A stretch of DNA of 64,000 nt from assembly GCA_031267825.1 (NCBI GenBank), contig JAIRYJ010000034.1, positions 1 through 64,000 on the forward strand, in the 5' to 3' direction. Positions 53,804 through 64,000 of the stretch are shown piece by piece. The stretch is from Bifidobacteriaceae bacterium. Its GTDB lineage: Bacteria; Actinomycetota; Actinomycetes; Actinomycetales; WQXJ01. The translations under genes and the position numbers were made by a program. Numbering within the stretch: the first letter of the stretch is position 1; each line of letters starts with the position of its first letter. Below the pieces are notes generated by a model. That model made no database searches. It was not told the DNA's origin and worked only from the letters and a program-made list of their open reading frames with translations.

Positions 53804-55057
53804 TTACCGTTCTGTGACCTTTCCTGGCGGCCGTGACCTGCCCGTTATGGTGCCAGCCACAACTTCTCCGCGCAGTACAACAGCTTTCGGGCAACCAAGG
53901 ACCGCCACCGATTGACGCGGATCGGCCGGATAGACCACCAGATCAGCGCTGGCATCCGGTTCGATCCCCGGTACGCCAAGATAACGCCGGGCAGCGTATG
54001 AGGCGGCCGCTGTGATCACCTCCGCAGGGATACCGGCCCGGGCCATCAAGTCAACTTCCCGGTAAAACGATCCGTGGGCGATGGCCGCCGATTCGTCCGT
54101 TCCAACCAGAAGCTGGATACCCGAATCGTACAAGGCTCTAACCTGGGCGTAGCGTTCGTCATAGAGCCGCCGCAGGTGAGCTTCCCAAACCGGGTATTTG
54201 CCTTGACCTGAGGCCGCGATCTGAGCGAAATTTCCGCGCTGGATCATGGTTGGCACCACTGGCACACCCAACCGGCTAGCTTGAGCCATCATGGCCGCGT
54301 CCATACCGGTGCCATGCTCAATGCAATCCACCCCGCAACGCAAGGCTTGGGCGGCGCCAGCGGCCGAGAAAACATGTGTCGTCAGGCGTGCCCCTAAGGC
54401 GTGAACCCGTTGAACAGCTTGAGACAGTTCGTCATCTGACCACAACAGCGCCAGGTCAGGGCGTGGCATTGACCGGTCAATCCAGTCACCGACTAGTTTG
54501 ACCCAGCCGTCACCGGCTAAAGCCTCAACCTGAGCGGCTTGAGGTAGTTGACCTGGTTCGACATTCCGCGGCAAGTGACGCAGGTAGCGTTTGGTGATCG
54601 CCAGATGCTGGCCGCAGCGCACCAGGCGGGGCGCCCAGATCTGATCGTCAAGCCAGCGCGTGTCATAGGGCTGGCGCGGACAGCCAGCGTCCCGTACCAG
54701 CAGCACTCCACTGTCACGGTCAGCCAGGGACTGGGCCCGCGCCTCGGCCGGTGTCACCGCGCCTTTTTCACCCAGCCCAATGTGACAATGAACATCGACT
54801 AACCCGGGTAGGACAACCCCGTCGATCCGGCGGTCGGCCGGGCGGGCCGGACGTTCAAATACCAGCCGCCCGCCAACCGACCAAATGTCTGTCAGTTCGG
54901 TTGTGGCATCCACTATCACCCTGCCGGACAGGTGTATCACCTGGCCTGTCAGGCATGCCGACCGGTCCAGCAAGGGTGCTGGTTGGTCGAGCAATGGTGT
55001 TGGCTGGCCCAGCGGGGGCGTTTCCTGGTCCGTTAGGTTTGTCACCTGGTCTATCAC
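53804..55057 (-). CDS. Amidohydrolase family protein (imidazolonepropionase-related)
   Basis: About 417 residues from the GTG at 55057 (GGGGAGG 7 nt upstream); the frame opens at 55291. VLPGLVDVHCHIGLG gives the HxH metal site. TTHVFSAAGAAQA, DCIEHGTGMD and LLVGTDESAAI add the later His and Asp ligands. The N-terminus has a short repeat (LGQPTPLLDQPAPLLDRS). It is a metal-dependent hydrolase acting on a ring or amide; the substrate is unknown. It is upstream of the ABC genes in the same direction with a 269-bp gap, so a separate unit is likely. Confidence 0.82.
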   Translation of the reverse strand: MIDQVTNLTDQETPPLGQPTPLLDQPAPLLDRSACLTGQVIHLSGRVIVDATTELTDIWSVGGRLVFERPARPADRRIDGVVLPGLVDVHCHIGLGEKGAVTPAEARAQSLADRDSGVLLVRDAGCPRQPYDTRWLDDQIWAPRLVRCGQHLAITKRYLRHLPRNVEPGQLPQAAQVEALAGDGWVKLVGDWIDRSMPRPDLALLWSDDELSQAVQRVHALGARLTTHVFSAAGAAQALRCGVDCIEHGTGMDAAMMAQASRLGVPVVPTMIQRGNFAQIAASGQGKYPVWEAHLRRLYDERYAQVRALYDSGIQLLVGTDESAAIAHGSFYREVDLMARAGIPAEVITAAASYAARRYLGVPGIEPDASADLVVYPADPRQSVAVLGCPKAVVLRGEVVAGTITGRSRPPGKVTER

Positions 55058-55199
55058 GTTAGGTCCTCCCCACCTATCGGTTCCGGTTCGGGTTCCTCTC
55101 AAGGTCCGCCTCGAGGTTCCAATTGGTTCCTTGTCGCGGTTCTGGTTCGGTTCCCGGTTTAGGTTCCCGTTTGTTTGGCGGGGATGTCTTTCGCCTGGT

Positions 55200-56765
55200 T
55201 CAACCGCGCGGCGGCAACTGGGAAATACCAGGCAGGCGGCCCAGTCCCGGAATGGCACCACCCTTGGGGGCTCCCAAACCAAAGGCGGCACCCGGCTGGG
55301 TAGCTGGTTTCTCCTCAGGCGCGGCTAACCGTTCCTGGAAGGCCCGCTCCTCAGCGGCTCGTTGAGCTGGATTACCAGACCGTGACTTCTTGGACCGGCG
55401 CGGCGGGGCCTGCATCCTGCCTTTGGACTTCTTGCCGCCGCCTCCTAGCTGCGGACGGCCGCCGCGAGCCACCGTCCGCATCATGGTTTTGGCTTGGTCA
55501 AAGCGTTGCAGCAACTGGTTGACGGTCTGAACGGTGGTGCCGGAACCCCGGGCGATCCGGGCCCGGCGCGAGCCGTTAATCATCTTCGGATCGGCCCGTT
55601 CAGCAGGGGTCATGGAGCGCACTATGGCTTCGATCCGGTCAACTTCACGCTCATCGAACTGGTCAATCGCCTGACGCATCTGCCCGGCGCCTGGCATCAT
55701 GCCGATCAGTTTCTTCATCGAACCTAACTGGCGGACCTGCTGAAGCTGGCCCAGGAAATCTTCCAGCGTGAAATCGTCACCATCGCCTTTGATTTTCCTT
55801 TCAAGAGCTTTGGTTTGTTCCTCATCGAAAACCCGTTGGGCTTGTTCGATCAGTGTCAGAATGTCGCCCAGGTCAAGGATCCGCCCGGCCATCCGGTCAG
55901 GATGGAAAACCTCAAAATCGGCTAGTTTTTCACCAGTTGAGGCGAACAGGATCGGCACTCCAGTAACTGAGCGAACCGATAAGGCGGCGCCGCCACGGGC
56001 GTCGCCGTCCAGTTTGCTCAGCACCACACCGGTGAAACCAACCCCAGCTTTGAAAGCCTCGGCCGTTGTCACAGCGTCTTGGCCAATCATGGCGTCGATC
56101 ACGAACAGCACCTCATCGGGCAGCACGGCGGCGCGGATATCGGCCGCCTGGCGCATCAAGCCGTCGTCAATACCAAGGCGGCCGGCTGTGTCAACCACCA
56201 CGGTGTCATACTGCTTAGCTTGGGCATGCGCCACGCCAGCCCGGGCCACACTAACCGGATCGCCGATTCCGTCCCCCGGTTCAGGTGCGAACACGCCAAC
56301 ACCAGCCTGCCCAGCCAAGATCTCAAGTTGTTTGACCGCGCCTGGGCGTTGCAGATCGGCTGCTACCAGTAAAGGCGTGTGCCCTTGCTGTTTCAGCCAG
56401 AGACCAAGTTTGCCCGCCAGCGTGGTTTTACCTGAGCCTTGCAAACCGGCCAGCAGAATAACTGTTGGCGGGCGTTTGGCCAGAGCGAGTTGAACTGTTT
56501 CACCGCCCAGGATGGTGATCAGTTCCTGGTGAACGATTTGGACAACCTGCTGGGCTGGATTCAATGCCCGGTTAACCTCAGCGTCGAGGGCGCGTTCGCG
56601 CACCGTGGCGGTGAACCGCCGAACCACTGGCACGGCCACATCAGCGTCAAGTAAGGCGCGGCGGATTTCGCGAATAGTGGCGTCAACATCAGCCGAGGTC
56701 AAATGTCCCTTGCGGCGCAAGGTCTTGAACGTGGCGGTTAAACGGTCAGACAAAGTGTTGAACAT
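55200..56765 (-). CDS. ffh: Signal recognition particle protein Ffh
   Basis: 521 residues. The N domain begins MFNTLSDRLTATFKTLRRKG. The G domain has the P-loop GLQGSGKTTLAGKL, DLQRPGAVKQL, DTAGRLGID and TKLDGD-like LSKLDGDARGG. The methionine-rich M domain (LGSMKKLIGMMPGAG, SRRARIARGSGTTVQTVNQLL) binds 4.5S RNA and signal peptides. A basic disordered tail follows. It guides membrane proteins to FtsY. TAGCCT lies 9 nt before the ATG. It follows glnD by 50 bp. Confidence 0.97.
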   Translation of the reverse strand: MFNTLSDRLTATFKTLRRKGHLTSADVDATIREIRRALLDADVAVPVVRRFTATVRERALDAEVNRALNPAQQVVQIVHQELITILGGETVQLALAKRPPTVILLAGLQGSGKTTLAGKLGLWLKQQGHTPLLVAADLQRPGAVKQLEILAGQAGVGVFAPEPGDGIGDPVSVARAGVAHAQAKQYDTVVVDTAGRLGIDDGLMRQAADIRAAVLPDEVLFVIDAMIGQDAVTTAEAFKAGVGFTGVVLSKLDGDARGGAALSVRSVTGVPILFASTGEKLADFEVFHPDRMAGRILDLGDILTLIEQAQRVFDEEQTKALERKIKGDGDDFTLEDFLGQLQQVRQLGSMKKLIGMMPGAGQMRQAIDQFDEREVDRIEAIVRSMTPAERADPKMINGSRRARIARGSGTTVQTVNQLLQRFDQAKTMMRTVARGGRPQLGGGGKKSKGRMQAPPRRSKKSRSGNPAQRAAEERAFQERLAAPEEKPATQPGAAFGLGAPKGGAIPGLGRLPGISQLPPRG

Positions 56766-56815
56766 AAGGCTTCCAGGCTACCCGCCAGCCCGCACTGCTC
56801 GCAGCGCATGGCCCT

Positions 56816-59235
<2,420 letters not shown>

Positions 59236-60555
59236 TCAGTTGAGACGGCCGGTGGTAATGGTTTCGTAGGCGGTTTCACCGTGCTGCGCCAAGTCAATAC
59301 CTGACACCTCATCTGGCTCTGGCACGCGCCAACCGATCGTGAACTTGATAGCCAGACCAATCAACGCTGTCAAGGTGCCGGAATAGATAACAGCGAACAA
59401 CGCCGCAGTGGTCTGAGCCGCTAACTGGGCGAAGCCACCACCGTAAAGCAAACCGGCTTGAGCGCCATCCCAAAGATTATTCTCAGTCGCGAAGAATCCA
59501 ATCAGAATGGTGCCCACCAGGCCGCCGACTAAATGGACTCCAACAACGTCAAGCGAATCGTCGTAACCCCATTTGAACTTCAAGCTGACAGCCAGAGCGC
59601 ACAATACCCCAGCCACCAGGCCAATGGCGATCGATCCGAGAGGGGACACAAAACCGGCGCCCGGGGTGATCGCCACCAAACCGGCCACCACACCTGAGGC
59701 CACACCAACCGAAGTTGGTTTGCCGTCCTTGATCTTCTCAGTCAAAGCCCAACCCAATGAGGCCGCGGCTGTCGCCACAAAAGTGTTAACCCAAGCCAGA
59801 CCAGCTTGATCGTTGGCCGCACCAGCACTGCCAGCGTTAAACCCGAACCAGCCGATCCACAGCAGGGCGGCGCCAAGCATGACGAACGGAACATTGTGCG
59901 GCCGCATCGCGACTTTACCGAAGCCTTGGCGCCGGCCTATCACCAAAGCCAAGACCAGGCCGGCCATGCCCGCGTTGATGTGGACCACAGTTCCACCAGC
60001 GAAGTCCAACGGGGTGGCGAATAAGTCAGCCACCCAGCCTGAATCGCCTAGCATCCCGCCACCCCAGACCATGTGGCAGAGCGGGAAATAGACCAGGGTT
60101 CCCCAAACCGCGACAAATATCAGCCACGGCCCGAAGCGCACCCTGTCAGCCAGGGAACCAGAAATCAAGGCGACGGTGATCACCGCGAAGGTGGCCTGGA
60201 AACCAACCCAAACCCAGGCCGGAACACCCGAACCAGACAATATGTTTGAAGCGTCATCAACTGTCAGGTTGGTTAGTCCGAACAGTTCCGCCGGGTTACC
60301 GAAAAGGCCTCCCACGTCACTTCCGAATGACATTGAATAGCCCCACAGCACCCAGATGACACCGATCACCCCGGCCACACCGAAGCTCAGCATCATCATG
60401 TTCAGCACAGACTTGGTCCGGACCAGACCACCATAGAAAAAGGCTAACGCTGGCACCGTCATAAGCAGTACCAGCGTCGCTGAAGTCAGAATCCAGGCCG
60501 TGTTTCCGGCATCAAGCACAAAGCCTTCAGCCGCCAACACCACAGCGTTTTTCAC
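59236..60555 (-). CDS. amt: Ammonium transporter
   Basis: 439 residues from the GTG at 60555, which has AAGGAGG 8 nt upstream; the frame opens at 60603. Eleven or so membrane segments are visible. Family signatures: AFFYGGLVRTKSVLNMMM, DFAGGTVVHINAGMAGLV with the first pore His, and the twin-His partner in GVHLVGGLVGTI. The cytoplasmic tail is short. It conducts ammonium and is blocked by PII at high nitrogen. It is the first gene of amt-glnB-glnD with a GlnR-like box ~80 bp upstream. Confidence 0.95.
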   Translation of the reverse strand: MKNAVVLAAEGFVLDAGNTAWILTSATLVLLMTVPALAFFYGGLVRTKSVLNMMMLSFGVAGVIGVIWVLWGYSMSFGSDVGGLFGNPAELFGLTNLTVDDASNILSGSGVPAWVWVGFQATFAVITVALISGSLADRVRFGPWLIFVAVWGTLVYFPLCHMVWGGGMLGDSGWVADLFATPLDFAGGTVVHINAGMAGLVLALVIGRRQGFGKVAMRPHNVPFVMLGAALLWIGWFGFNAGSAGAANDQAGLAWVNTFVATAAASLGWALTEKIKDGKPTSVGVASGVVAGLVAITPGAGFVSPLGSIAIGLVAGVLCALAVSLKFKWGYDDSLDVVGVHLVGGLVGTILIGFFATENNLWDGAQAGLLYGGGFAQLAAQTTAALFAVIYSGTLTALIGLAIKFTIGWRVPEPDEVSGIDLAQHGETAYETITTGRLN

Positions 60556-60637
60556 CCTGTTGCCTCCTTTTGCTCTTGGGATTGACAAATACCCCAAGAG
60601 CATGGGCGGGCAGCATTACCGGCATTGGCGCCGCCGG

Positions 60638-60653
60638 GTTACGAGCCGGTCAC
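60638..60653. promoter_or_regulatory. GlnR-like operator upstream of amt
   Basis: GTTAC-GAGCCG-GTCAC fits the GTnAC-n6-GTnAC pattern used by the actinobacterial regulator GlnR, and it reads as GTGAC-n6-GTAAC on the amt strand. It is 83-98 bp upstream of the amt GTG. The 232-bp gap 60556-60787 otherwise shows a GGACGGCATCGGAC word at 60754-60767 and no gene. Confidence 0.6.
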
Positions 60654-60787
60654 GCCATTGTGGCTCAGGTAAACGTTCTGTTGCGGCCAGTCCACACCTG
60701 GGCGTCCGGCGGACGGGGACAAGCGGGAACGGGCGGGGGCTGATGACCCAACGGGACGGCATCGGACAACTAACCCAAGGCAACCCC

Positions 60788-62383
60788 CTAGCCAGGCAAA
60801 CCAGTCAAATCAATCTTGGTGATCGGCTGATAGGCGTTGACCGGAGTCGTGTTACCGGCCTTCGACCAGCTATTACGCACCAACGACATGGCGTTGGTCT
60901 TAGTTTCGAGAAGCGATCCGCCAACCAGCCAAGTGGTGGTGTCGTCGCGCTTCAAGATCGCCGTCATACCGCCACAACTCGCGATCGCCGTGATACCGCC
61001 GGCCTTCCAGCCCGGGGACGAACCACCATCGATCCGGACCGGACGGTTCGATAAACGAATCGGCGGTAAACCACTAGCCGACGGGAAAACGCCAGCCTCG
61101 CCTTGGCCGGCCTGACCATAGATCCAGACCGTGTTCGTCTCATCCAGCAGGAACGTCAAACGCCAAGTGTGCGCCACCGCCTTGACCTTACGATTGTCAA
61201 GCCAGACCTTGGTCGGCACCATGGCCGCCCGTTTGAGCATCGTGTCAGACGAACCCGAACCCGAGAACGTCGAAGTACCCCAAGCCCAAAGCGTGCCATC
61301 GCGCAACAACACCTGATTACCGTAAGTGTTGCCAGTCATGTGGCGGAAAGTCCCCTTATCATCTGGGCCGCCCATCACCCGGCCAGGGGAAACATTGTCA
61401 TCTCCGGCGGCGGTTCCTTTGCGCAACAAAACATTCAACCGCGCGTCAGATGCCAGCCTGGTCGGCACAGCGTAACTATCCCGAACCAGGCTCGGGTCGC
61501 CTGAAGCCGCCCCACCATGAATCTCTGAGTTGTATCCCCAGAACAAAACCTCGCCAGCATCACCAGGCTTACTTGGGCCAGCCGACGGCCGGTCAACTCC
61601 ACCAGGGTAGGTGTAAGACTGCCAGCCTGGCGCCACCACCGCCCAGCCGTTCAGTACGCCAACACCAAAGGAATGAACCTTAGTCAAAATCAGCCGGGGC
61701 GCTGTGCCGTAAGCTAACGCGCCTTGACCCAAGTCACCAAACGAGCTTTTCGAGCCGTGTTGGTGCGGCGGGCCAAAGGTGTACAACTCGCCTTCAGTGG
61801 TCAAAGCCGCGAAGAAAGAACCACCAGAACGCAGATCACTCACCACCACCTGACCTGGGAAAGTGACCTTGACTGGTTGGGCGTTGTTCTTAGATGTCAC
61901 CGGTCGGCCCAAGCGGTCAGGTGCGGCATCACCCCAGGTCCAAACTGAGCCGTCCTCGGCCAGGACAGCGATCGCGGCATGGCCGCCAGGGCTAGTACCT
62001 CTTGACGAACCACCAACAATCTGGTTCATCTTTTTGCCGTTAGGCAATTTGACAACAGAAAAGTCTGAATCAGACGCGACAGTCTGCTGGCCGGTGCCTG
62101 ACAGACCAAAACCGCGGTTACCCCAGACGTAAGCCGCCTGGCCGCTAGTCGAAAGCGCCACCATTGTTTGAGCTAAGTAACTGTGCCGGTCATTGACTTG
62201 GAGCCCATCCACCGGTTTTGGTTGGCTCGACTCGACAGCTAGGTCCACGTTGCCGTATTCGGCGTCCCGGTAAGAACCAGCCGTAGTCGCGAACGGCAAA
62301 CAAGCCAATGCGATCACACCCACCAAGGCACCCAAGATGAGGCCCGCTTTGGCTGGTCTGACGCTACTAGTTCGCAGCCGCAT
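60788..62383 (-). CDS. Secreted RCC1-like beta-propeller protein with a SipW-type signal
   Basis: About 531 residues from the ATG at 62383 (AGGAGA upstream); the frame opens at 62458. The N-terminal hydrophobic segment (AGLILGALVGVIALACLPFA) ends TTAGSYRDAEYGNVD, the same DxEYGN context seen in the TasA-like protein at 63.9 kb. Seven or so RCC1-type blades follow, each with a VWTWGD, LYTFG, VLFWG, LWAWG or VWIYG strand. It overlaps the 3' end of the signal peptidase gene by 17 bp. It is likely processed by that peptidase and sits outside the cell; partner unknown. Confidence 0.85.
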   Translation of the reverse strand: MRLRTSSVRPAKAGLILGALVGVIALACLPFATTAGSYRDAEYGNVDLAVESSQPKPVDGLQVNDRHSYLAQTMVALSTSGQAAYVWGNRGFGLSGTGQQTVASDSDFSVVKLPNGKKMNQIVGGSSRGTSPGGHAAIAVLAEDGSVWTWGDAAPDRLGRPVTSKNNAQPVKVTFPGQVVVSDLRSGGSFFAALTTEGELYTFGPPHQHGSKSSFGDLGQGALAYGTAPRLILTKVHSFGVGVLNGWAVVAPGWQSYTYPGGVDRPSAGPSKPGDAGEVLFWGYNSEIHGGAASGDPSLVRDSYAVPTRLASDARLNVLLRKGTAAGDDNVSPGRVMGGPDDKGTFRHMTGNTYGNQVLLRDGTLWAWGTSTFSGSGSSDTMLKRAAMVPTKVWLDNRKVKAVAHTWRLTFLLDETNTVWIYGQAGQGEAGVFPSASGLPPIRLSNRPVRIDGGSSPGWKAGGITAIASCGGMTAILKRDDTTTWLVGGSLLETKTNAMSLVRNSWSKAGNTTPVNAYQPITKIDLTGLPG

Positions 62384-63005
62384 GATTCGTCTCCTGGCCG
62401 GGCGTCTGACCCCCGGCCACCCCGGCGGACGCCTGATCCCGGAACGCCTTGGCCTCATCTAGGTAGCGTTTGGCCTCACGGCGGGTCAGGTTATTCAGCA
62501 CTTGGCCGTCGGCCGTGTGCACAGTGAAACGTTGCGCCGGCCAAAGTGAGAAACCTAGTAGAGCCAGCAAGATTACGGCTGTCACAACCGGGTGTTGCCT
62601 CATCCACATCAGGACCCCGCCCAGGTAAGGCACAGACGCTTCCAGCCGGTCAGCCTGTGTCACAACATAGGGTTGCGGGTCATTCTGCTCGTTGCTATCG
62701 CCACGTAATGTCAGTGCGTAACGGCCTTCACCTTCAGGCTTGATGGCCACAATCCGGTGTGTCACGACGCCGTTGTGATCGGTCCGGTTGACGGTGACCA
62801 CATCATCCACCTTCAAACTGGACGCCGGTACCTGTTTATGCAATACCAGCGCCCCATTCGGAACGGCCGGTTCCATTGAACCCGAGATCACAATGACCGG
62901 CCTAATGCTCAAGGCCAGGCAGATGGCTGTCGCCAGAATTGTGCAGATGCCTAGCAGTGATAGCCCGGCCAGCACTAGGCGTTGCAGTAGTCGAAGAACC
63001 TTCAC
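62367..63005 (-). CDS. sipW: SipW-type signal peptidase I
   Basis: 212 residues. An N-terminal membrane segment (LAGLSLLGICTILATAICLA) is followed by VISGSMEPAVPNGALVL with the catalytic Ser in SGSMEP. DDVVTVNRTDHNGVVTHRIV is the second block, where His replaces the Lys of the canonical type, as in SipW/archaeal/ER peptidases. LTLRGDSNEQNDPQPY and a C-terminal membrane segment (HPVVTAVILLALLGFSLW) follow. The stop overlaps the RCC1-like gene. It should cleave the two neighbouring substrates. Confidence 0.92.
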   Translation of the reverse strand: MKVLRLLQRLVLAGLSLLGICTILATAICLALSIRPVIVISGSMEPAVPNGALVLHKQVPASSLKVDDVVTVNRTDHNGVVTHRIVAIKPEGEGRYALTLRGDSNEQNDPQPYVVTQADRLEASVPYLGGVLMWMRQHPVVTAVILLALLGFSLWPAQRFTVHTADGQVLNNLTRREAKRYLDEAKAFRDQASAGVAGGQTPGQETNHAAAN

Positions 63006-63109
63006 TGATCTTTCCTCATCGTCTTAGGGGATCTGTGTTGTCTCCGGGGATGCTTAACCGAACAGCCTGCCAGGCAATCCGCCGCCATGCGGTGTCAGAC
63101 GCGAAATGA

Positions 63110-63147
63110 CCACTAAGCGAAAACCGGGAGCGGCCTTCGCTTAGTGG
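63110..63147 (-). terminator. 12-bp perfect hairpin between the TasA-like gene and sipW
   Basis: CCACTAAGCGAA pairs with TTCGCTTAGTGG over a 14-nt loop. A second, shorter stem GCCCGGC/GCCGGGC lies at about 63180-63200. Both are in the 230-bp gap after the TasA-like stop. They probably reduce readthrough from the abundant substrate gene to the peptidase gene. Confidence 0.65.
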
Positions 63148-63235
63148 CAGGCAGGCACGGGGACTGAGCCGGGTTGGCTCGCCCGGCGCCTAGGCCGGGC
63201 GGCCGGTTGATGCGGGGATCGCTTCAGCTAGCCGC

Positions 63236-63913
63236 TCAGACCGATGCACCGTCAACCTGGGCCACCAGGTAAACCGCCTTGCCCAGCAGTTCAGCGTTCT
63301 TCAGTGCACCCTGGGTGGGCAGATACACCCCAACATCAACGCTGACAAGTCCGTTCGGCTTGAGCGAAGTGGTCAGCTCGGCTGGAGCCGAGTTCCAGGC
63401 CGCATATGTCTTGGTACCCAAGTCCTTACCACCTACCTTGATGTTGAACATCAGCACATCACGCAGTGGATTGTGAGTGGTCTTACCCGTCGAGACTGAG
63501 GTGTTGAACTTCATTCGAAGCGAAGAGTTGTAGGTCGATGCGGAATCATTCCGGATCTCGAACGACGTGGTGATGGAGTTTTTGTCATCACCGGGCACAA
63601 GCAAGTTACTCGACAGTTTCAAGTCGATCGGCGGGTTGGCGTCAGCGTCCAAATTGTCCTTCTTGCCGTCAAGTGAGGTGTCTTTCCAGACGGTTTCACC
63701 CTTGGCGCGGATCTGAATGTTATACATTCCGGTGGTTAGGCTTTCACTCTTGGCACCGTTGAACAGGTTGCCGTACTCCGAGTCAACGAACGCCGCTGAT
63801 GTCGCGCCAGTCACTAGAGCGGCGCTCAACACCAAGACTCCCAATAAGCCCGCGAAACGCCGCCGCGGTGTCCCCTGGCTCACTACTGTGTGCGTGTTTG
63901 CACTGGTAGTCAT
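63236..63913 (-). CDS. TasA/camelysin-like exported protein with a SipW-type signal
   Basis: 225 residues. The signal segment (FAGLLGVLVLSAALVTGATSAAFVDSEYGN) is of the alternate SipW-dependent type, with A-x-F-x-D-x-E after the cleavage region. The mature part is a beta-rich single domain (DLKLSSNLLVPGDDKNSI, TSFEIRNDSASTYNSSL, KAVYLVAQVDGA), the layout of camelysin/TasA fibre proteins. GAAGGGG precedes the ATG. It heads the module with sipW and the RCC1-like gene. Confidence 0.78.
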   Translation of the reverse strand: MTTSANTHTVVSQGTPRRRFAGLLGVLVLSAALVTGATSAAFVDSEYGNLFNGAKSESLTTGMYNIQIRAKGETVWKDTSLDGKKDNLDADANPPIDLKLSSNLLVPGDDKNSITTSFEIRNDSASTYNSSLRMKFNTSVSTGKTTHNPLRDVLMFNIKVGGKDLGTKTYAAWNSAPAELTTSLKPNGLVSVDVGVYLPTQGALKNAELLGKAVYLVAQVDGASV

Positions 63914-64000
63914 ATATTTTTCCCCTTCTGTTCGGATGCGGCTGGGCCGGGCCCAGTCCGTTCGGAACGGACTGGTCTGGCCGGAACTCCGGGGATGGTT

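Overview
The window is a chromosomal segment of a high-GC actinobacterium. The evidence is the gene order: dapD and dapE divergent, a LOG-family lysine decarboxylase-like gene, a DUF3117 gene, and a SigE-like sigma factor next to an O-methyltransferase resemble the Rv1201c-Rv1221 neighbourhood of Mycobacterium. fdxA-dapC, rpsP-KH-rimM-trmD and amt-glnB-glnD-ffh are also typical actinobacterial groupings. GatCAB, a GlnR-like box, leaderless-looking starts and an LPPTG surface protein agree with this. I cannot fix the family or genus. Most genes lie on the minus strand.

Layout. 1-10.3 kb looks like acquired accessory DNA: the end of an IS3-type transposase, an immunity-like gene, and a 3,106-residue secreted RHS/YD-repeat toxin with a self-cleaving Hint domain and a C-terminal AHH nuclease. 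10.35-14.6 kb holds gatCAB and purE. 14.7-20.9 kb is regulatory: an ECF sigma factor with a membrane partner, GtrA, a two-component pair, a SigE-like sigma factor and an O-methyltransferase. 21-26.6 kb carries surface-glycan genes (DUF6541-like, DUF2304, GT2, GT4) with DUF3117. 26.9-30 kb has LOG, dapE and dapD. 30-35.3 kb has a lysozyme-like membrane protein, a frameshifted secreted repeat protein, citrate synthase, dapC and fdxA. 35.7-45.1 kb has a VanW protein, a second histidine kinase and response regulator, and a sortase-type surface protein. 45.1-49.8 kb is translation-related (typA, trmD, rimM, KH protein, bS16). 50.1-55.1 kb is a carbohydrate ABC importer plus an amidohydrolase. 55.2-60.6 kb is ffh and the amt-glnB-glnD nitrogen operon. 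60.8-63.9 kb is a SipW-type export module.

How the genes work together. dapC, dapD and dapE supply three steps of the succinylase route to diaminopimelate and lysine. amt, PII and GlnD form an ammonium sensing and uptake unit under a probable GlnR site. The ABC genes encode a binding protein and two permeases but no ATPase, so a shared ATPase elsewhere is likely. SipW, a TasA/camelysin-like protein and an RCC1-like propeller form a dedicated secretion set.

Two genome-level oddities stand out. First, the 9-mer GATGCCGTC occurs 19 times between 10.4 and 60.8 kb, on both strands, inside and between genes, and often extends to a near-palindromic 14-mer. It is absent from the RHS island. It looks like a genome-wide signal word. 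Second, conserved catalytic proteins (a histidine kinase, TypA, a glycosyltransferase, GlnD) carry in-frame low-complexity insertions made of short DNA repeats. There are also two families of dispersed intergenic inverted repeats. No tRNA, rRNA or cas genes were found. All counts were made by eye.
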